Part shown: positions 63,838 to 64,000 of the stretch, piece by piece
Layout: each line of letters starts with the position of its first letter
How positions within the stretch are numbered: position 1 is the stretch's first letter
Assembly (NCBI GenBank): GCA_963691815.1
Contig: OY829650.1
Coordinates: 7,237,527 to 7,301,526, forward strand
Source: Echiichthys vipera
Taxonomy: Eukaryota; Chordata; Actinopteri; Perciformes; Trachinidae
Length of the DNA: 64,000 bases
Direction of reading: 5' to 3'
The notes under the pieces: model-generated
Databases searched by the model: none
Told to the model about the DNA's origin: nothing
Seen by the model: only the letters and a program-made list of their open reading frames with translations
Position numbers and translations under genes: made by a program

Positions 63838-64000
63838 GTGTGTCTGTCTCTGTCTCTGTGTCTGTCTTTGTATCTCTCTGTCCATCTGTCCATCTTTTCT
63901 CTCTTTCTCTCTCCTTTTCTTTTCTTCCTCCCCAACCGGTCAAGACAGATGTCCGCCCTCCATAGAACTGGGTCTGTCTGACGTTCCTGCCTGTTATAGG
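63838..64000 (+). repeat. Teleost interspersed repeat with CT-rich leader, cut by window edge
   Basis: A TCTG/CTCT-rich leader runs into CCCAACCGGTCAAGACAGAT, GTCCGCCCTCCATAGAACTG and GTTCCTGCCTGTTATAGG. This follows a very common percomorph repeat, usually CCAACCGGTCGAGGCAGATG... then GAGGTTTCTTCCTGTTAA. It supports the percomorph reading of the window. It continues past the right edge. Confidence 0.65.

Overview
The window is AT-rich vertebrate nuclear DNA, almost all intronic, and reads as a percomorph-type teleost fish. The only protein-coding gene I can support is a fragment of an IgLON cell-adhesion gene on the minus strand, best matched to lsamp (limbic system-associated membrane protein). 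Two adjacent coding exons lie near the left edge, 7130-7274 and 6115-6202. Together they encode most of the first Ig domain, from its first disulfide cysteine to its C-terminal strand. Transcription runs right to left, so the signal-peptide exons lie to the right (probably beyond 64000) and the Ig2, Ig3 and GPI-anchor exons lie to the left of position 1. Everything from 7275 to 64000 would then be one very large upstream intron, as expected for a family known for giant 5' introns.

The intron is a record of mobile-element insertions and microsatellite growth. Recognisable elements are: a 621-bp PIF/Harbinger-type element with perfect terminal repeats, TAA target duplications and a remnant of its Myb/SANT-like ORF (49565-50185); a solo LTR inserted inside an older teleost repeat (50442-50901 within about 50328-51005); the 3' end of a hAT element with a decayed transposase C-terminus (about 56840-57256); a THAP zinc-finger remnant (9937-10038); three tRNA-derived SINEs (40843-41032 minus, about 44565-44900 plus, about 61882-62212 minus); several 5'-truncated LINE tails (9385-9540, 26130-26330, 26920-27320, 31582-31985, 34195-34325); and other teleost interspersed repeats (2040-2285, 12285-12395, 27785-27920, 34385-34775, 51006-51145, 63838-64000). 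Long (CA/TG)n arrays are frequent, the largest at 42975-43189 and 60250-60471. There is also a 108-bp (GA)n array, a 21-base C tract, a 9-bp minisatellite and an (AT)n tract.

No bacterial-type operon, CRISPR array, rRNA or functional tRNA gene is present. The items most worth a second look are: an intron splitting the Ig1 domain directly before its first cysteine; two back-to-back 16-bp perfect inverted repeats at 53446-53712; a 15-bp stem with a 4-nt loop at 1593-1626; an antisense exon-like pair at 14864-14923 and 15559-15607; and a possible PBX/MEIS-type site in non-repetitive intron at 17966. Family assignments rest on recognition by eye, because no alignment could be run.
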